A DNA stretch of 64,000 nt, from the NCBI RefSeq assembly GCF_900465055.1, contig NZ_LS483250.1, positions 744,001 to 808,000 of the forward strand, given 5' to 3'. Under the pieces are notes generated by a model. It worked only from the letters and a program-made list of their open reading frames with translations, was not told the origin of the DNA and made no database searches. Shown here in pieces: positions 1 through 8,868 of this stretch. The stretch is from Moritella yayanosii (GTDB lineage: Bacteria > Pseudomonadota > Gammaproteobacteria > Enterobacterales > Moritellaceae). Position 1 is the first letter of the stretch. Each line of letters starts with the position of its first letter. Made by a program: the position numbers and the translations under genes.

Positions 1-234
1 CTCGTTACTGTTAATTAAGTAGCGGAAATGAAATTGTTTATTTTCTGGTAAACGAACCTTAGTGCGAAAGACTTTATCTTTTTTGATGTATTTCATTGGT
101 AAGGCCTGCCAATCATTAAAATCAGCAAACAACTCAACGGTATCGTCACTCATTAACGCGTTATTCGTGTCGCAGGCGAATTCAAACGTGATATCGGCTT
201 CGGCTTTAGTTTTAAAAAAACGCTTTTTTAACAT
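1..234 (-). CDS. Small CBM48-like (isoamylase N-terminal domain) protein, 3' end outside window
   Basis: Minus-strand reading frame of 78 codons running off the left edge; start ATG with AAGGA about eight bases upstream. The translation contains VELFADFNDWQALPM and later FHFRYLIN, the pattern of a carbohydrate-binding module 48 fold (strand, W in NDW, then F-x-F-R-Y), as in glycogen-branching enzymes and in short stand-alone isoamylase N-terminal proteins. No catalytic domain can be seen because the gene is cut. A plus-strand frame over the same bases shows no family pattern and is treated as a shadow. The function (glycan binding) is an inference from the fold. Confidence 0.7.
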   Translation of the reverse strand, partial: MLKKRFFKTKAEADITFEFACDTNNALMSDDTVELFADFNDWQALPMKYIKKDKVFRTKVRLPENKQFHFRYLINSNE

Positions 235-789
235 TGTATCATCCTTGTTATATGTCGTAGCTCTAATAACTTAAGCCAAGTTTCGTTTACGTACCAAAAT
301 TTAGAATTGCTATCTAAATGGGTATTTACATGTAGGTATTGTCATCGGTATTTGAGCTGGTTTAAAGTTGTTAAAAGATGCTTTGCGATCGGCTTCACAC
401 TTGGTATCTTTCATTCATAACGGATGTTCGTTTCTGATGTATGGGCAACCATTTTTATTTATACTAATTTAAAATTAACCAATTAGTAGTATTAATTATC
501 TGGACAGATGAGTTGAGGGCCATTTACCTTAAAGTGTAACAAAATAACAAAACACATTAACCACCTTATTGAGGGTATATAATTGTGTATTTTGTTGTTT
601 TAAAATTACATAAATGGCCATATTTAGCCAGTTACTTGCTTTTAAAGTCCACATGTCGTTATTAAATGACGTTCAGCTTCACACTTTTGATCTCCGTCAC
701 ATTACCTCGCCAACAACATTGATCTACATCATCATTATCTCCTAAGTAATACCTCAAAATACCTACATAATAAATATATAGGAATAATT
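235..789. other. Intergenic region between divergent CBM48 gene and nirB
   Basis: About 550 AT-rich bases with no convincing reading frame. The right end holds the nirB promoter region with an FNR-type dyad (see 719-732). A second, weaker copy of the same pattern, TTGATCTCCGTCAC, lies about 30 bases further upstream near 688-701. Confidence 0.6.
719..732 (+). promoter_or_regulatory. FNR-type binding site upstream of nirB
   Basis: TTGATCTACATCAT matches the FNR consensus TTGAT-N4-ATCAA at nine of ten defined positions and closely resembles the FNR site of the E. coli nirB promoter. A -10-like CAAAAT at 755-760 would put the start near 767, so the site would centre near -41.5, the class II activator position. 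This predicts anaerobic induction of nirBD. The start site is inferred, not measured. Confidence 0.65.
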
Positions 790-3351
790 ATGAGCAAAGT
801 CAGACTGGTTATTATTGGTAACGGTATGGTTGGCCACCGTTACATTGAAGACTTAGTAGAAAAATCTGCAATTGAAGATTTTGATGTAACCGTTTTTTGT
901 GAAGAACCCCGTGTTGCCTACGATCGTGTCCACCTCTCTTCTTATTTCTCTCACCATACTGCTGATGAATTATCATTAGTAAAAGAAGGTTTCTACGAAA
1001 AGAACAATATTAATGTATTGATTGGTGAACGTGCTATTAATATTAACCGTTCACAAAAAATAATTTATTCAAACACTGGTCGTGAAATTAAATACGACAA
1101 GTTGATTATGGCGACAGGTTCAAAACCTTGGGTGCCATCAATTAAAGGTAACGAAAGTAAAGACTGTTTTGTTTACCGTACCATTGAAGATTTAAAAGCC
1201 ATTGAAGCAACAGCTAAACGCAGTAAAAGCGGCGTTGTTATCGGCGGCGGTTTATTAGGACTTGAAGCTGCTGGCGCATTAAAAGCGTTAGGTGTGCAAA
1301 CACATGTAATTGAGTTCTCGCCAGTGTTAATGGCAGAACAGCTAGACCGTGAAGGCGGCGAGCAACTACGTAAGAAAATCGAAAAGCTGGGTGTGCAAGT
1401 GCATACCAGTAAAAACACCTTAGAAATTGTAGCTGAAGGTAAAACTGCACGTAACACCATGAAGTTTGCCGATGGTACTGAACTTGAAGTTGATTTCATC
1501 GTTTTCTCAACGGGTATTCGCCCTCAAGACAAACTGGCACATCAATCGGGTCTAGCAACGGGTCGTCGTGGTGGTATCACCATTAATGACCATTGTATTA
1601 CCAGCGACAATGATATTTATGCAATCGGTGAGTGTGCGTCTTGGAATGAACAATTCTTTGGTCTCGTTGCACCAGGTTATAAAATGGCCCAAGTTGCGGT
1701 TGACCATTTGTTAGGTAACGACAACGCATTTGAAGGCGCAGACATGAGCGCTAAGCTGAAACTGCTTGGTGTAAAAGTCGGTAGTATCGGTGATGCTAAC
1801 GGCCGTACGCCGGGCTGTAAGAGCTATGTATACCTGAATGAAACAGAAGAAGTATACAAACGTATTATTGTTTCAGAAGACGGCAAGAAATTACTGGGTG
1901 CAGTATTAATCGGCGATACATCGGATTACGGTAGTCTATTACAATTTAAATTAAACAACATGGATTTACCTGAACATCCAGATAGCTTGATCTTACCTGC
2001 ACATGCGGGTGGCGATAAACCAGCGATGGGTGTGGATTCATTACCAGAGTCTGCAGTTCTGTGTTCTTGTTTTGATGTAACCAAAGGCAAAATTGCTGCT
2101 GCAGTTGCTGATGGTCATACAACCATGGCGGAAATCAAAGCGGTAACGAAAGCGGGTACTGGTTGTGGTGGTTGTGTTCCACTTATTACTCAAGTACTGA
2201 ATTCAGAATTGGCTAAATCTGGCATCGAAGTGAAAAATCACTTATGTAGTCATTTTGAATATTCCCGCCAAGAGCTATTCCACCTTATTCGTATCGAAGG
2301 CATTAAAACTTTTGAAGCGCTATTAAGCAAATACGGTAAAGGTTACGGCTGTGAATTCTGTAAACCAATCGTTGCTTCAATCTTATCGTCTTGCTGGGGT
2401 GACCATGTATTAAGTCGTGACAATGTTGGCCTGCAAGATACCCATGATAACTTCCTTGGTAACATGCAAAAAGACGGTACTTATTCAGTGATCCCACGTA
2501 TGGCGGGTGGTGAGGTCACACCACAAGCATTAGCGGTATTAGCTGAAGTTGCTGCTGAGTATAACCTGTATACCAAGATCACTGGCGCACAGCGTATCGG
2601 TTTATTCGGTGCCCATAAAGGTGATTTACCAACAATTTGGAAAAAACTGATTGCCGGTGGTTATGAAACGGGGCAAGCGTATGCAAAAGCACTGCGTATG
2701 GCAAAAACGTGTGTAGGCAATACTTGGTGTCGCTTTGGTGTGCAAGACAGTGTTGCTCTAGGTGTGTTACTTGAAAACCGATATAAAGGTATTCGTACGC
2801 CGCACAAAATGAAGTTTGGTGTATCCGGTTGTACCCGTGAATGTGCCGAAGCACAGGGTAAAGATTTAGGTATTATCGCAACAGACGCTGGTTGGAATAT
2901 GTATGTGTGTGGTAACGGCGGTATGAAGCCGCGTCACGCTGACTTACTCGCATCAGATTTAGATGAAGCAACATTGCTTAAATATATCGACCGTTTCTTA
3001 ATGTTCTATGTGCGCACAGCAGACAAGTTACAACGTACGTCGGTATGGATGGAAAATTTAGACGGCGGTGTAGATTACCTACGTGAAGTTATTGTAAACG
3101 ACAAGCTAGGTATTAACGAACAACTCGAAACAGACATTAATAAACTGATTAATGAGTTCCAATGTGAATGGTCTGAAGTAGTCGAAAGTGAAGAACAGCA
3201 AAAACGTTTCGCTCACTTTATTAATAGCGATGAGCAAGACAGCAATGTGCGTTTTGTCAGTGCGCGTGAGCAACATCGTCCTGCATCAATCGAAGAAAAA
3301 GCTGATACCAATACCGATACCTATATCATCACAGTGGAGGAACACGCATGA
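790..3351 (+). CDS. nirB: Nitrite reductase (NADH) large subunit
   Basis: 853 residues, full length for NirB. It is the cytoplasmic siroheme enzyme that reduces nitrite to ammonium with NADH. The N-terminal half is a Pyr_redox FAD/NAD domain (GNGMVG near residue 10; GGGLLGLEAAG near 155). A BFD-type [2Fe-2S] region follows (CSCFDV near 425, GTGCGGC near 458). The C-terminal sulfite/nitrite reductase half carries the [4Fe-4S]-siroheme cysteines CVGNTWC (near 640) and CTREC (near 681), then VCGNGG. ATG start with GGA upstream. It overlaps nirD by four bases (ATGA), so the two are translationally coupled. The FNR site upstream predicts oxygen control. Confidence 0.97.
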   Translation: MSKVRLVIIGNGMVGHRYIEDLVEKSAIEDFDVTVFCEEPRVAYDRVHLSSYFSHHTADELSLVKEGFYEKNNINVLIGERAININRSQKIIYSNTGREIKYDKLIMATGSKPWVPSIKGNESKDCFVYRTIEDLKAIEATAKRSKSGVVIGGGLLGLEAAGALKALGVQTHVIEFSPVLMAEQLDREGGEQLRKKIEKLGVQVHTSKNTLEIVAEGKTARNTMKFADGTELEVDFIVFSTGIRPQDKLAHQSGLATGRRGGITINDHCITSDNDIYAIGECASWNEQFFGLVAPGYKMAQVAVDHLLGNDNAFEGADMSAKLKLLGVKVGSIGDANGRTPGCKSYVYLNETEEVYKRIIVSEDGKKLLGAVLIGDTSDYGSLLQFKLNNMDLPEHPDSLILPAHAGGDKPAMGVDSLPESAVLCSCFDVTKGKIAAAVADGHTTMAEIKAVTKAGTGCGGCVPLITQVLNSELAKSGIEVKNHLCSHFEYSRQELFHLIRIEGIKTFEALLSKYGKGYGCEFCKPIVASILSSCWGDHVLSRDNVGLQDTHDNFLGNMQKDGTYSVIPRMAGGEVTPQALAVLAEVAAEYNLYTKITGAQRIGLFGAHKGDLPTIWKKLIAGGYETGQAYAKALRMAKTCVGNTWCRFGVQDSVALGVLLENRYKGIRTPHKMKFGVSGCTRECAEAQGKDLGIIATDAGWNMYVCGNGGMKPRHADLLASDLDEATLLKYIDRFLMFYVRTADKLQRTSVWMENLDGGVDYLREVIVNDKLGINEQLETDINKLINEFQCEWSEVVESEEQQKRFAHFINSDEQDSNVRFVSAREQHRPASIEEKADTNTDTYIITVEEHA

Positions 3352-3674
3352 GTAAATGGATTAACGTTTGCCAACTAAACGATATCAACCCAAAGACTGG
3401 TGTATGTGCACTGGTTAATGGTAAGCAAGTTGCGATCTTCCGCCCACGTGACAACAATGAGTTGTTTGCTATCGACAATATGGACCCGTTTGCGAAATCA
3501 AATGTGCTTTCACGCGGTATTATTTGTGAACATGATGAGCAACTGTGGGTAGCAAGCCCGCTGAAAAAACAACGCTTCAACTTAGTAACGGGTCAGTGTT
3601 TAGAAAATGATCTGGTATCACTCGCGACATATAAAGTACGGGTGAACAAAGATGCTGTTGAGATTAATGCTTAA
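3348..3674 (+). CDS. nirD: Nitrite reductase (NADH) small subunit
   Basis: 108 residues, the usual NirD length, starting inside the nirB stop (ATGA). It has the Rieske-like fold of the enterobacterial NirD group, with the segment WVASPLKKQRFNL near the C-terminus. The four Rieske iron ligands are not present as the usual CxH/CxxH pair, as is normal for this group, so it should be a structural partner of NirB and not an electron carrier. It forms an operon with nirB and is followed by a hairpin terminator before nirC. Confidence 0.96.
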   Translation: MSKWINVCQLNDINPKTGVCALVNGKQVAIFRPRDNNELFAIDNMDPFAKSNVLSRGIICEHDEQLWVASPLKKQRFNLVTGQCLENDLVSLATYKVRVNKDAVEINA

Positions 3675-3712
3675 GCCACTTAGCTATAATAAAAGCAAAA
3701 TTAGATAGTTCA

Positions 3713-3745
3713 AGGGTTCTAGCCACCCAAAGGCTAGAGCCCTTT
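3713..3745 (+). terminator. Hairpin between nirD and nirC
   Basis: AGGGTTCTAGCC pairs with GGCTAGAGCCCT (one G-U) across a short loop, followed by only a few T residues. It would at least attenuate read-through from nirBD into nirC. Confidence 0.7.
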
Positions 3746-3783
3746 CCTATACAATTTTAACTTTAAATAATTTGGAAACCTAT

Positions 3784-4638
3784 ATGTCTGATTTAAAACC
3801 TGCCGAACTTGTTCAAACTATGATTGATGTTGGTGAAGCTAAAGTACGTACGGGCACTCGAGACCTTATTTTACGTGGTACTATGGCTGGTATTATTCTT
3901 TCTCTAGCCGTTGTTGTTGCGATAACCGCTATCGTACAAACAGGGGTTGGTATTGTCGGTGCTTTAGTCTTCCCTGTTGGTTTTTGTATTCTGAGTTTAA
4001 TGGGATATGATCTGTTAACGGGTGTTTTTGGTCTTGCACCACTGGCTAAATTTGAAAACCGTAAAGGTATTACTTGGGGGCGAATTCTGCGTTGCTGGGG
4101 TTATGTCGGCCTGGGTAACTTGATCGGTTCGCTAATTGTTGCTTTCCTTGTTGCACTTATATTCACTATGAATTTCAGCGTTGAAGCGGGCGCGGTAGGG
4201 CAAAAATTCATTGGTGCTACACTTGCACGTACAGTGGGTTATGCTGAACATGGTTTTGATGGTTGGATTACTGTATTCGTTAAAGGTATTCTTTGTAATC
4301 TGATGGTTTGTTTAGGTGTTATTGGTAATATGACATCTCGCACAGTTGCTGGCAAAATTGCGGCAATGTGGTTGCCAATTTTTATCTTTTTCGCATTAGT
4401 ATTTGAGCATGCTGTTGTTAATATGTTCTTATTCCCACTCGGTATGCTGTTAGGCGCTGACGTTAGCATTGCAACTTGGTTAAACTGGAATCTTATTCCA
4501 ACAATTCTAGGTAACCTAGTTGGTGGTCTGCTATTCACGTGTGTTCCTCTGTATTTAACACACGCAAAAACGGCTCCAGCACTAAATCAAGAAACTGAAA
4601 AAACGACTGCACCCGCAGGTAACACAACTAAAGTATAA
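3784..4638 (+). CDS. nirC: Formate/nitrite transporter family protein (nitrite channel)
   Basis: 284 residues from the ATG at 3784, which sits six bases after TTTGGAA; a TTG four codons earlier is less likely. It is a member of the FNT family of pentameric inner-membrane channels with six hydrophobic segments. Visible features are an N-terminal amphipathic stretch, repeated small-residue helices, and the segments GILCNLMVCLGVIGN and FEHAVVNMFLFPLG, which carry the conserved Asn/His pore residues. Its place behind nirBD indicates nitrite uptake or export for the reductase. The C-terminal tail is Thr/Ala-rich and cytoplasmic. A strong terminator follows. Confidence 0.92.
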   Translation: MSDLKPAELVQTMIDVGEAKVRTGTRDLILRGTMAGIILSLAVVVAITAIVQTGVGIVGALVFPVGFCILSLMGYDLLTGVFGLAPLAKFENRKGITWGRILRCWGYVGLGNLIGSLIVAFLVALIFTMNFSVEAGAVGQKFIGATLARTVGYAEHGFDGWITVFVKGILCNLMVCLGVIGNMTSRTVAGKIAAMWLPIFIFFALVFEHAVVNMFLFPLGMLLGADVSIATWLNWNLIPTILGNLVGGLLFTCVPLYLTHAKTAPALNQETEKTTAPAGNTTKV

Positions 4639-4707
4639 TTGTTTTATACTAGGTTCATTTTATCATCTGTGCTTATAATTTTAAATTTAACTAGCGCATT
4701 AAATTAT

Positions 4708-4736
4708 AGCCAACTGCATGTACGGTTGGCTTTTTA
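4708..4736 (+). terminator. Rho-independent terminator after nirC
   Basis: AGCCAAC pairs with GTTGGCT, followed by TTTTTAT. Confidence 0.8.
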
Positions 4737-4854
4737 TACGTAACATGCCTTCCTCGCCCCTAAAATCATTGCTTTACTGACTTTATCTGCAAACTTGTAA
4801 GACTTCTGCTAAACTGCGCGGCATATCGTTTTTGTTGTGTTTAGTAAGGTCATT

Positions 4855-6165
4855 ATGGGTTTTTCTGCTTTAAATCTGAATCAAAAATTAATTAACACTG
4901 TTACCAAGTTAGGCTATGAAACGCCGACACCAATTCAAGCTCAGGCTATTCCAGCAATTCTGGAAGGGCGTGACATCATGGGTGGTGCACAGACTGGTAC
5001 AGGTAAAACTGCCGCGTTTGCATTGCCCATTATTCACCTATTAACAGCCCACAAGTTAATGGCCCAAGAGTTAACCGCTAACGCAACAGAACCAACAGCT
5101 AAAAAACAAATCCGTGCTTTAATATTAACGCCAACGCGTGAATTATCACAGCAAGTACATAAAAGTTTTGTTAAGTATAGCGAAGACAGCGAACTAACGG
5201 CTGAACTTGTTTACGGTGGTGTTAGCATTAACCCACAAGTAAAAGCACTTGCACAAGGTGCTGACATTTTAGTCGCAACACCGGGTCGTTTATTGGATCT
5301 ATTAGATCGTGAAACGCTAACACTTGAGTTTGTTGAAAAGATTGTATTCGATGAAGCTGACCGTATGCTCGATATGGGCTTTATGGAAGAAATTCGTCGT
5401 ATCTTAAAACACTTACCGAAAAAACGTCAAACTATGTTGTTCTCGGCAACATTCGATGATGCGATTTTTAAACTAAGCAAGAGCTTGTTAAACGATCCAT
5501 TATTAGTAGAAGTAGATACCCGTAATGCTGCGGCTGACCAAGTTGAACAGATTATTTATGCTGTTGATAACGATCGTAAACGTGAATTAACGTCTTACCT
5601 AATCGGTTCTCGCAACTGGCATCAAGTTCTTATCTTTACGCGTACCAAGCAGGGCGCAGATAGCCTAGCAAAAGAAATGTGTAAAGATGGTATTAAGACA
5701 ATCGCAGTACACGGTGATAAATCGCAGGGCGCACGTGAACGTGGTCTTGAAGACTTCAAAAATGGTAAAGTTCGCGCATTAGTGGCGACAGATGTTGCAG
5801 CACGTGGTCTAGATATCGAACAGCTTAAGCATGTAATCAACTTTGAACTACCGTTTAAAGCAGAAGACTACATTCACCGTATTGGTCGTACCGGTCGTGC
5901 TGGTTTATCTGGTACTGCTACATCATTAGTAAGCATTGGTGAAAACTGGTTATTAGAAGAAATCGAAACACTGCTTGATACCCGTTTAGTGGCGCAATGG
6001 TTACCGGGTTATGAACCTGATCTAAGCAAACCTGTTGATGATGGTCGTGGTAAAGGCGGCGGTAAAAGTAATGGTCGTACAGATGACAAACGCCGTGCCA
6101 AGAATCGTTCTTACGGCAAGAAAACCAATAACCGCGCGAAAAAAGAGTCAAAACCAAGTCGTTAA
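4855..6165 (+). CDS. rhlE: DEAD-box ATP-dependent RNA helicase, RhlE type
   Basis: 436 residues from the ATG at 4855, preceded by TAAGG; a GTG 18 bases earlier is the alternative. All helicase motifs are visible in order: Q motif GYETPTPIQ, Walker A AQTGTGKT, PTREL, TPGR, VFDEAD (DEAD), LFSATF, and HRIGRTGRAG. The C-terminal 45 residues are a basic Gly/Lys/Arg tail that should bind RNA non-specifically, as in RhlE. The likely role is ribosome assembly or RNA turnover in the cold. It is a single-gene unit with a strong terminator. A second DEAD-box paralogue lies at 11.8-13.0 kb. Confidence 0.9.
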   Translation: MGFSALNLNQKLINTVTKLGYETPTPIQAQAIPAILEGRDIMGGAQTGTGKTAAFALPIIHLLTAHKLMAQELTANATEPTAKKQIRALILTPTRELSQQVHKSFVKYSEDSELTAELVYGGVSINPQVKALAQGADILVATPGRLLDLLDRETLTLEFVEKIVFDEADRMLDMGFMEEIRRILKHLPKKRQTMLFSATFDDAIFKLSKSLLNDPLLVEVDTRNAAADQVEQIIYAVDNDRKRELTSYLIGSRNWHQVLIFTRTKQGADSLAKEMCKDGIKTIAVHGDKSQGARERGLEDFKNGKVRALVATDVAARGLDIEQLKHVINFELPFKAEDYIHRIGRTGRAGLSGTATSLVSIGENWLLEEIETLLDTRLVAQWLPGYEPDLSKPVDDGRGKGGGKSNGRTDDKRRAKNRSYGKKTNNRAKKESKPSR

Positions 6166-6202
6166 TTTGGCTTAGTTCGGTTAAGTAAATAAGTTCATAT
6201 GA

Positions 6203-6238
6203 ATGGCTAAGGTTGAGAGACCTTAGCCATTTTTGTTT
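6203..6238 (+). terminator. Rho-independent terminator after rhlE
   Basis: Perfect ten-base stem ATGGCTAAGG / CCTTAGCCAT with an eight-base loop, followed by TTTTGTTT. Confidence 0.9.
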
Positions 6239-6323
6239 ATCGAATCAGCTAAAACTTGCCTAGCGGATAAAATACCATTAACTTAATAACAGAACTCAAG
6301 ATTATTTGACACTAAGGCTGTCT

Positions 6324-7259
6324 ATGGATTCAGTTACTCAAATTGTATTAGGTGGTGCTATTGGCGCTGCTATCGGTCATAAACAACTTGGCCGTAGTGC
6401 TATTGTTATCGGTGGTGTTCTCGGTACGCTGCCCGATTTAGATGTTTTTATACCAGCCGCGGATGCTGTCGCAAGCTTTACGGAACATCGCAGTTTCTCT
6501 CATTCCTTGTTGGTATTATTTCCCTTTGCATTCGTTTGTTTTACTGCGCTTAAATTGAAATTCAAAACGGATGTCATTTCCAATCAACGGCTGTTTTGGC
6601 TGTGTTGTTTAACCTTAGTTACTCATCCGCTCCTTGATGCGTTTACCAGTTATGGTACACAATTGTTTTGGCCGTTAGCGGGGCATCCTGTTTCTATTGC
6701 CTCTATTTTTGTTATCGACCCCTTATATACAATCCCGTTATTAGTCGGTTGTGTTTATCTGTGGCGTAGTAAGGAGAGCAAAGATAAGCGCAAAGCCAGA
6801 CGCATTAACCATATTGGTTTAATGCTGAGTTCTGGCTATTTACTATTGAGCGTATTGCTGCAAACGCAGATGCAAAACAAAGTAGAGACAGCCTTACAAG
6901 CAAGCGGGATACCAACGGACAAAATATTCATCTCACCGCTTTATCCTAGCCTTAACTGGTGGGGTGCTATCGTAGTCGATGATGGTGTTTATTATGATGT
7001 AAAACTCAATGTACTAACCAACTCGTTGGACATATCGGCACAGCAAGACTTAGGTTATGGCGTGATTGATGTCTCTACACCTGCGTTAACATCGCTGGAT
7101 TGGTTCACTAATGGGTTTATTCGTTTAGAAGACGTTGAAGGGCGATTAGTTGCGACTGATCTTAGAATGAAAACAGGACATATAGGTTATGCTTTCAAGT
7201 TTGCGCTGGCAGAGAAAGATACCGAAGGTTGGAAAGAAATATCGCCATTACGATTGTAG
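6324..7259 (+). CDS. Membrane-bound metal-dependent hydrolase family protein (DUF457, YdjM-like)
   Basis: 311 residues from ATG 6324 (TAAGG upstream). It opens MDSVTQIVLGGAIGAAIG and continues with LPDLDVF and HRSFSHS, the conserved Asp and His motifs of the DUF457 (YdjM/YbcI) integral membrane family, assumed to bind a metal. Several hydrophobic segments occupy residues 1-190; the C-terminal 120 residues are soluble. The substrate is unknown. It stands alone between the rhlE terminator and ycjX. Family assignment is firm; enzymatic activity is only inferred. Confidence 0.82.
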   Translation: MDSVTQIVLGGAIGAAIGHKQLGRSAIVIGGVLGTLPDLDVFIPAADAVASFTEHRSFSHSLLVLFPFAFVCFTALKLKFKTDVISNQRLFWLCCLTLVTHPLLDAFTSYGTQLFWPLAGHPVSIASIFVIDPLYTIPLLVGCVYLWRSKESKDKRKARRINHIGLMLSSGYLLLSVLLQTQMQNKVETALQASGIPTDKIFISPLYPSLNWWGAIVVDDGVYYDVKLNVLTNSLDISAQQDLGYGVIDVSTPALTSLDWFTNGFIRLEDVEGRLVATDLRMKTGHIGYAFKFALAEKDTEGWKEISPLRL

Positions 7260-7314
7260 CTATTTACATTAAGCTCTATATTCATCTCCCATTCAGCTTA
7301 TTTGGGTATACTCC

Positions 7315-7368
7315 CTATTTATAGTAAACTCTTTATTTATAGTAGACTTTCTATTTACAGTAACTTTG
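7315..7368. repeat. Three imperfect tandem copies of a TATTTAtAGTA unit
   Basis: CTATTTATAGTAAACTCTT, then TATTTATAGTAGACTTT, then CTATTTACAGTAACTTTG follow head to tail in the gap between the DUF457 gene and ycjX. It is a short AT-rich repeat; a role as an upstream activating region for ycjXF is possible but unsupported. Confidence 0.5.
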
Positions 7369-7416
7369 TATTATTAGTAATCATTGTGCTCCTTCCTTTA
7401 ACCTTGAAGTAGGTAT

Positions 7417-8868
7417 ATGCGAGACTCAGACAAAACGTTTTCCAAGTTTATGAATAAAGCATCCCGCAAAGCGACTTCTCTTAAAGAAGAAGGGCTGGCG
7501 AGTATTGCTAAGCTGCAGAACCGTTACTTTTGTATTGGTATAACAGGCTTGAGTAAAAGTGGCAAATCGACTTTTATCACCAGTTTAATTAATCAATTGA
7601 TGAACCATGAAAAAGCAAGCCTCGCTGGTTTTTCACCGGTATTAAGTGAACGTCTTCTTGGTGTAAAAATGCACCCGCTAGCGGATGCTGATATTCCAGT
7701 ATTTCCTTATGAAAAGAACTACCAAAGCTTAACGCAAGCAAAATGGCCTGCATCAACCACAAATATTAGCGGCTGTTTACTTGAATTACGATTATCGCGT
7801 GCAGGACGCCGTTTAAACCCGTTAAAAGCAGATCAGTTCTCTTTATTCCTTGAAATTCGAGATTATCCGGGTGAATGGTTACTCGATTTGCCGTTACGTG
7901 AAATGAGTTTTTCACGTTGGAGCGAACAATGCCAAGCACAATATCAAGCATCACCACGGCGTGAATTGATAGGGGACTTATTCGACGAATTAACACAGCT
8001 AGACCCATTGTCAGTTGCTGATGAAACGGTATTAAAATCATTAAACGTGAAGTTTGTGCAGTTCCTTCACGACTGTAAATACAAACACAGCAGTTTAAGT
8101 TTGATCCAACCCGGGCGATTTTTATTACCAGGTACAGTTGAGAATGCTGAGCTATTAAACTTTGTGCCGTTACTGGGCTGTCAGAAATACAGTGACGATA
8201 TGCTAAATGAAGCGGCTGATAACAGCTATTACAAGCTTTGTCAGCGTAATTATCAAGGTTATGTGAAGCAATTAGTGGATCCTTTTTACAAGAATTTCTT
8301 TAGTCGTATTGATCGTCAATTAGTGCTGGTGGATGTGGTGAATACCTTAAATGCAGGGCCTGATTATCTTGATGACATGCGCCAAGCATTAACCAATATT
8401 ACCGAGAGTTTTTCGTATGGTAGACAAAATCGCCTGGTACAGTTATTTAAGCCTAAGATTGATAAAGTAATATTTGCAGCAACCAAGATCGATCAGGTAT
8501 TAAGTGAGGATCATGATGCTGTTCGCCAGCTGTTAGGTGTGATTGTCAAACAAGCTTATAAGAGTGCACAACATGAAGGCGTGCAACCAATTTGTGAAGC
8601 TACGGCAGCGGTGCGCTCTTCTAGAGAGATTGAATATCAAGGTGACCGTGGTATAGCGGGCTGTGGTGAGAATGGCGAACCGATTGGTTATATTCATCCC
8701 ACTATACCCACACGTATCCCCGAAGGTGAGCAGTGGCAGCCATTTTTAGATTGGCAAATACCCTTGTTAAATCCACCACAAGGGTTGTCGTACAGTAATC
8801 AGGATGTATTACCACATATTCGCATTGATACTATTTTAAACGAATTAATCGGGGATAAATGCCTATGA
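7417..8868 (+). CDS. ycjX: YcjX family P-loop NTPase (DUF463)
   Basis: 483 residues, typical YcjX length. The Walker A motif GLSKSGKST lies at residues 44-52, and RDYPGEWLLD marks the switch-like region. YcjX proteins are dynamin-like GTP/ATP-binding proteins, in E. coli part of the envelope-stress psp regulon. No psp genes are in this window. Its stop overlaps the next start (ATGA), giving the usual ycjX-ycjF pair. The exact cellular role is unknown. Confidence 0.9.
   Translation: MRDSDKTFSKFMNKASRKATSLKEEGLASIAKLQNRYFCIGITGLSKSGKSTFITSLINQLMNHEKASLAGFSPVLSERLLGVKMHPLADADIPVFPYEKNYQSLTQAKWPASTTNISGCLLELRLSRAGRRLNPLKADQFSLFLEIRDYPGEWLLDLPLREMSFSRWSEQCQAQYQASPRRELIGDLFDELTQLDPLSVADETVLKSLNVKFVQFLHDCKYKHSSLSLIQPGRFLLPGTVENAELLNFVPLLGCQKYSDDMLNEAADNSYYKLCQRNYQGYVKQLVDPFYKNFFSRIDRQLVLVDVVNTLNAGPDYLDDMRQALTNITESFSYGRQNRLVQLFKPKIDKVIFAATKIDQVLSEDHDAVRQLLGVIVKQAYKSAQHEGVQPICEATAAVRSSREIEYQGDRGIAGCGENGEPIGYIHPTIPTRIPEGEQWQPFLDWQIPLLNPPQGLSYSNQDVLPHIRIDTILNELIGDKCL

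Noticed and set aside
62-274. Plus-strand 70-codon frame at the left edge
   Set aside because: The minus strand over the same bases encodes a recognisable CBM48 domain with a good ribosome site; the plus frame has no family pattern.
7766-8041. 91-codon minus-strand frame inside ycjX
   Set aside because: A shadow of a well-conserved gene, without ribosome site or homology pattern.
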